Program-made: the position numbers and the translations under genes
Assembly (NCBI RefSeq): GCF_005869225.1
Contig: NZ_SWFP01000001.1
Location: forward strand, 992,001 to 1,056,000
DNA length: 64,000 nt
Direction of reading: 5' to 3'
Source: Dyadobacter bucti
GTDB lineage: Bacteria > Bacteroidota > Bacteroidia > Cytophagales > Spirosomataceae
Notes under the pieces: model-generated
What the model saw: only the letters and a program-made list of their open reading frames with translations
Told to the model about the DNA's origin: nothing
Database searches by the model: none
Shown here: positions 62,743 to 64,000 of the stretch, piece by piece
How positions within the stretch are numbered: the first letter of the stretch is position 1
How the letters are laid out: each line of letters opens with the position of its first letter

Positions 62743-64000
62743 ATGGGACGAAGTGATCTGGGTGAATTTGAAGAGGTTGGGCCGAATACACCATCTCCAC
62801 CCAGGTGGCTAAACCGAATTGCCATGCGAATATGTGCTCCACATGTCCGCGAGACGGTGATGGGTGATCTTCATGAAAGGTATGCACTGCGTGTAAGCCG
62901 TTTAGGTATAAAAAAAGCCAACTATTTTTTTCTAAGAGAAGTATTGGGGCTGATACGTCCATCGATTATCGCCAGAAAAAATTCATCACTTCCGTCAGTC
63001 GCATTCTTCAACTTGGATATGTTAGCGAATTACTTCAAGACAGCTACCCGCAACCTGTCGAAAAATGCATTTTTCACCACTTTAAATGTCTTCGGCCTGG
63101 CGCTGGGCATGTCGCTCAACCTGCTGTTCGTTGCCATGATCGTGTTCATGTATCAGTTCGACAACTTTCATCCGAATAAAGAACACCTATACCGGGTAAT
63201 CACGCACGTTCGGGACCGGCATGAGAACCCATCCTTCGCATCCGTGCCTATAGGCGCTGCTCAACTTCTGAAAAGCAATTTTACCGGAGTGGAAAAGGTT
63301 GTTCGTATTCACCAGTCGCTTCCCCGCCATGTTCGTTATCGAGAAATCAAAATGCCTTTGAACGGATACTTTGTGGATGCAGCGTATCTTTCAATGTTTA
63401 ACTTTCCACTGCTGCAGGGCAGCGCCGCCACCTCTCTTTCTAACCCTAATACAATGGTCATTACCGAGGCAGCAGCTGCCCGGATTTTTGGAAAAAAGAA
63501 CCCGATGGGCGAACTTTTATCCATAGAGCCCTATGGTGAAGTGATGATCACAGGTGTAGCGAAAGACATGCCGAAGAACTCGCACCTGAAGACCGAAGCT
63601 TTGGTCTCATTCGCCACGCTCACATCTCATCATGGTGCGTCTTTTACCGACGACGAAAAAAATTGGGACAACTTCTACAATTCATACGCTTATCTGCAAC
63701 TCTCCGACAATTTGAGTCCCTCTGCCGTTGAAGCGTTCCTTAATGGCATTGCAAAAGAAAAATACGCGAAACCAGAATTCCAGGCTTCGTTCGAACTTCA
63801 GCGTTTCGATAAGATTGTTCCCGGGCCTGAGCTCGATAATGACATGGGCAACGAATGGAGCTACCAGGAAATACTGCTGATGGGCGTTCTACCCATGATT
63901 ATATTGCTCGCAGCGTGCAGCAACTATGTTAGCCTAGCTATCTCTCAGTCACTCAAACGGATGAAAGAGATTGGTGTGCGTAAGGTGATGGGTGCACGGA
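62743..64000 (+). CDS. FtsX-family ABC transporter permease with permease prefix domain 2, partial at the window end
   Basis: The open frame of 419 codons runs to the window edge. It starts MGRSDLGEFEEV and holds a permease prefix domain 2 at about 18-85 (PPRWLNRIAMRICAPHVRE, VMGDLHERYALRVSR, FFLREVLGLIRPSIIARK). Then come the first membrane helix at about 118-140 (LNVFGLALGMSLNLLFVAMI) and a MacB-PCD-like periplasmic domain (KEHLYRVITHVRDRHENPSF, NTMVITEAAAARIFGKKNPM). The start of the FtsX domain with the coupling segment KRMKEIGVRKVMGAR lies at the edge. Prefix-domain permeases usually sit next to a PadR regulator; none is found upstream. The partner ATPase must be elsewhere. Confidence 0.9.
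   Translation, partial: MGRSDLGEFEEVGPNTPSPPRWLNRIAMRICAPHVRETVMGDLHERYALRVSRLGIKKANYFFLREVLGLIRPSIIARKNSSLPSVAFFNLDMLANYFKTATRNLSKNAFFTTLNVFGLALGMSLNLLFVAMIVFMYQFDNFHPNKEHLYRVITHVRDRHENPSFASVPIGAAQLLKSNFTGVEKVVRIHQSLPRHVRYREIKMPLNGYFVDAAYLSMFNFPLLQGSAATSLSNPNTMVITEAAAARIFGKKNPMGELLSIEPYGEVMITGVAKDMPKNSHLKTEALVSFATLTSHHGASFTDDEKNWDNFYNSYAYLQLSDNLSPSAVEAFLNGIAKEKYAKPEFQASFELQRFDKIVPGPELDNDMGNEWSYQEILLMGVLPMIILLAACSNYVSLAISQSLKRMKEIGVRKVMGAR

Noticed and set aside
1..64000. CRISPR arrays, tRNA or rRNA genes, insertion sequences, prophage
   Set aside because: I looked for regularly spaced repeats, cloverleaf-like sequences, transposase or integrase motifs and phage structural genes and saw none. 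This was by eye, so a small tRNA could have been missed.

Overview
The window looks like a chromosomal segment of a Bacteroidota bacterium, most likely a Cytophagales/Spirosomataceae genome of the Dyadobacter type. This is inferred from the gene families, not from a marker gene. Evidence: a SusC/SusD pair behind an ECF sigma/FecR regulator, a TonB-dependent receptor with a carboxypeptidase-regulatory-like domain, a PafA-like phosphatase, a 4589-residue surface protein ending in a type IX secretion (T9SS) sorting domain, FtsX/MacB permeases of the Bacteroidota type, and a general lack of Shine-Dalgarno sequences. No rRNA, tRNA, CRISPR array or insertion sequence was recognised.

Layout. Positions 1-14.6 kb are a nutrient-acquisition region. 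On the minus strand lie an ECF sigma factor, a FecR anti-sigma factor, a SusC with a signalling (STN) domain and the start of a SusD. They are followed by a Gfo/Idh/MocA oxidoreductase, a dihydrofolate-reductase-like protein, a GH43 glycosidase, a PafA-like phosphatase and a siderophore-type TonB receptor. Positions 14.7-24.1 kb hold a potassium-uptake (Kdp) operon on the minus strand: an unnamed micro-ORF, kdpF, kdpA, kdpB, kdpC, a BBP2-type porin, a stand-alone KdpD N-terminal half and a separate membrane histidine kinase. A toxin-antitoxin cassette with a nonsense-mutated toxin sits on the opposite strand between kdpB and kdpC. Positions 25-28.6 kb carry a GAF histidine kinase, a response regulator and a lipoprotein. 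Positions 28.8-42.5 kb are one giant secreted, carbohydrate-binding, repeat-rich gene.

Positions 42.5-50 kb are gene-poor. They hold a second Gfo/Idh oxidoreductase flanked by remnants of a short-chain dehydrogenase and a SusD, an FtsX-family permease, an amylase C-terminal remnant and a cold-shock gene. Positions 50.4-56.2 kb carry a phosphoketolase, then remnants of a universal stress protein and a P-type cation ATPase. Between those two remnants sits a compact accessory island: a truncated HigB-like toxin, an intact XRE antitoxin, an unknown protein, a PD-(D/E)XK-like protein, a DUF4145 protein and an MNT-HEPN fusion. This island is the best candidate for an undescribed defence or toxin-antitoxin system. 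Positions 56.7-64 kb hold a phosphotransferase, SDR/HxlR and SDR/AraC regulator-enzyme pairs, a DUF4345 membrane protein, another HxlR regulator and the start of another FtsX-family permease.

A theme of the whole window is gene decay. At least ten remnants are recognisable from protein similarity across broken frames: hydrolase, CBM9-like protein, YoeB-like toxin, glycosidase-like tail, SDR, SusD, amylase, USP, HigB-like toxin and P-type ATPase. Both toxin-antitoxin modules have kept the antitoxin and lost the toxin. All family assignments are from reading the sequences; no database search was run.
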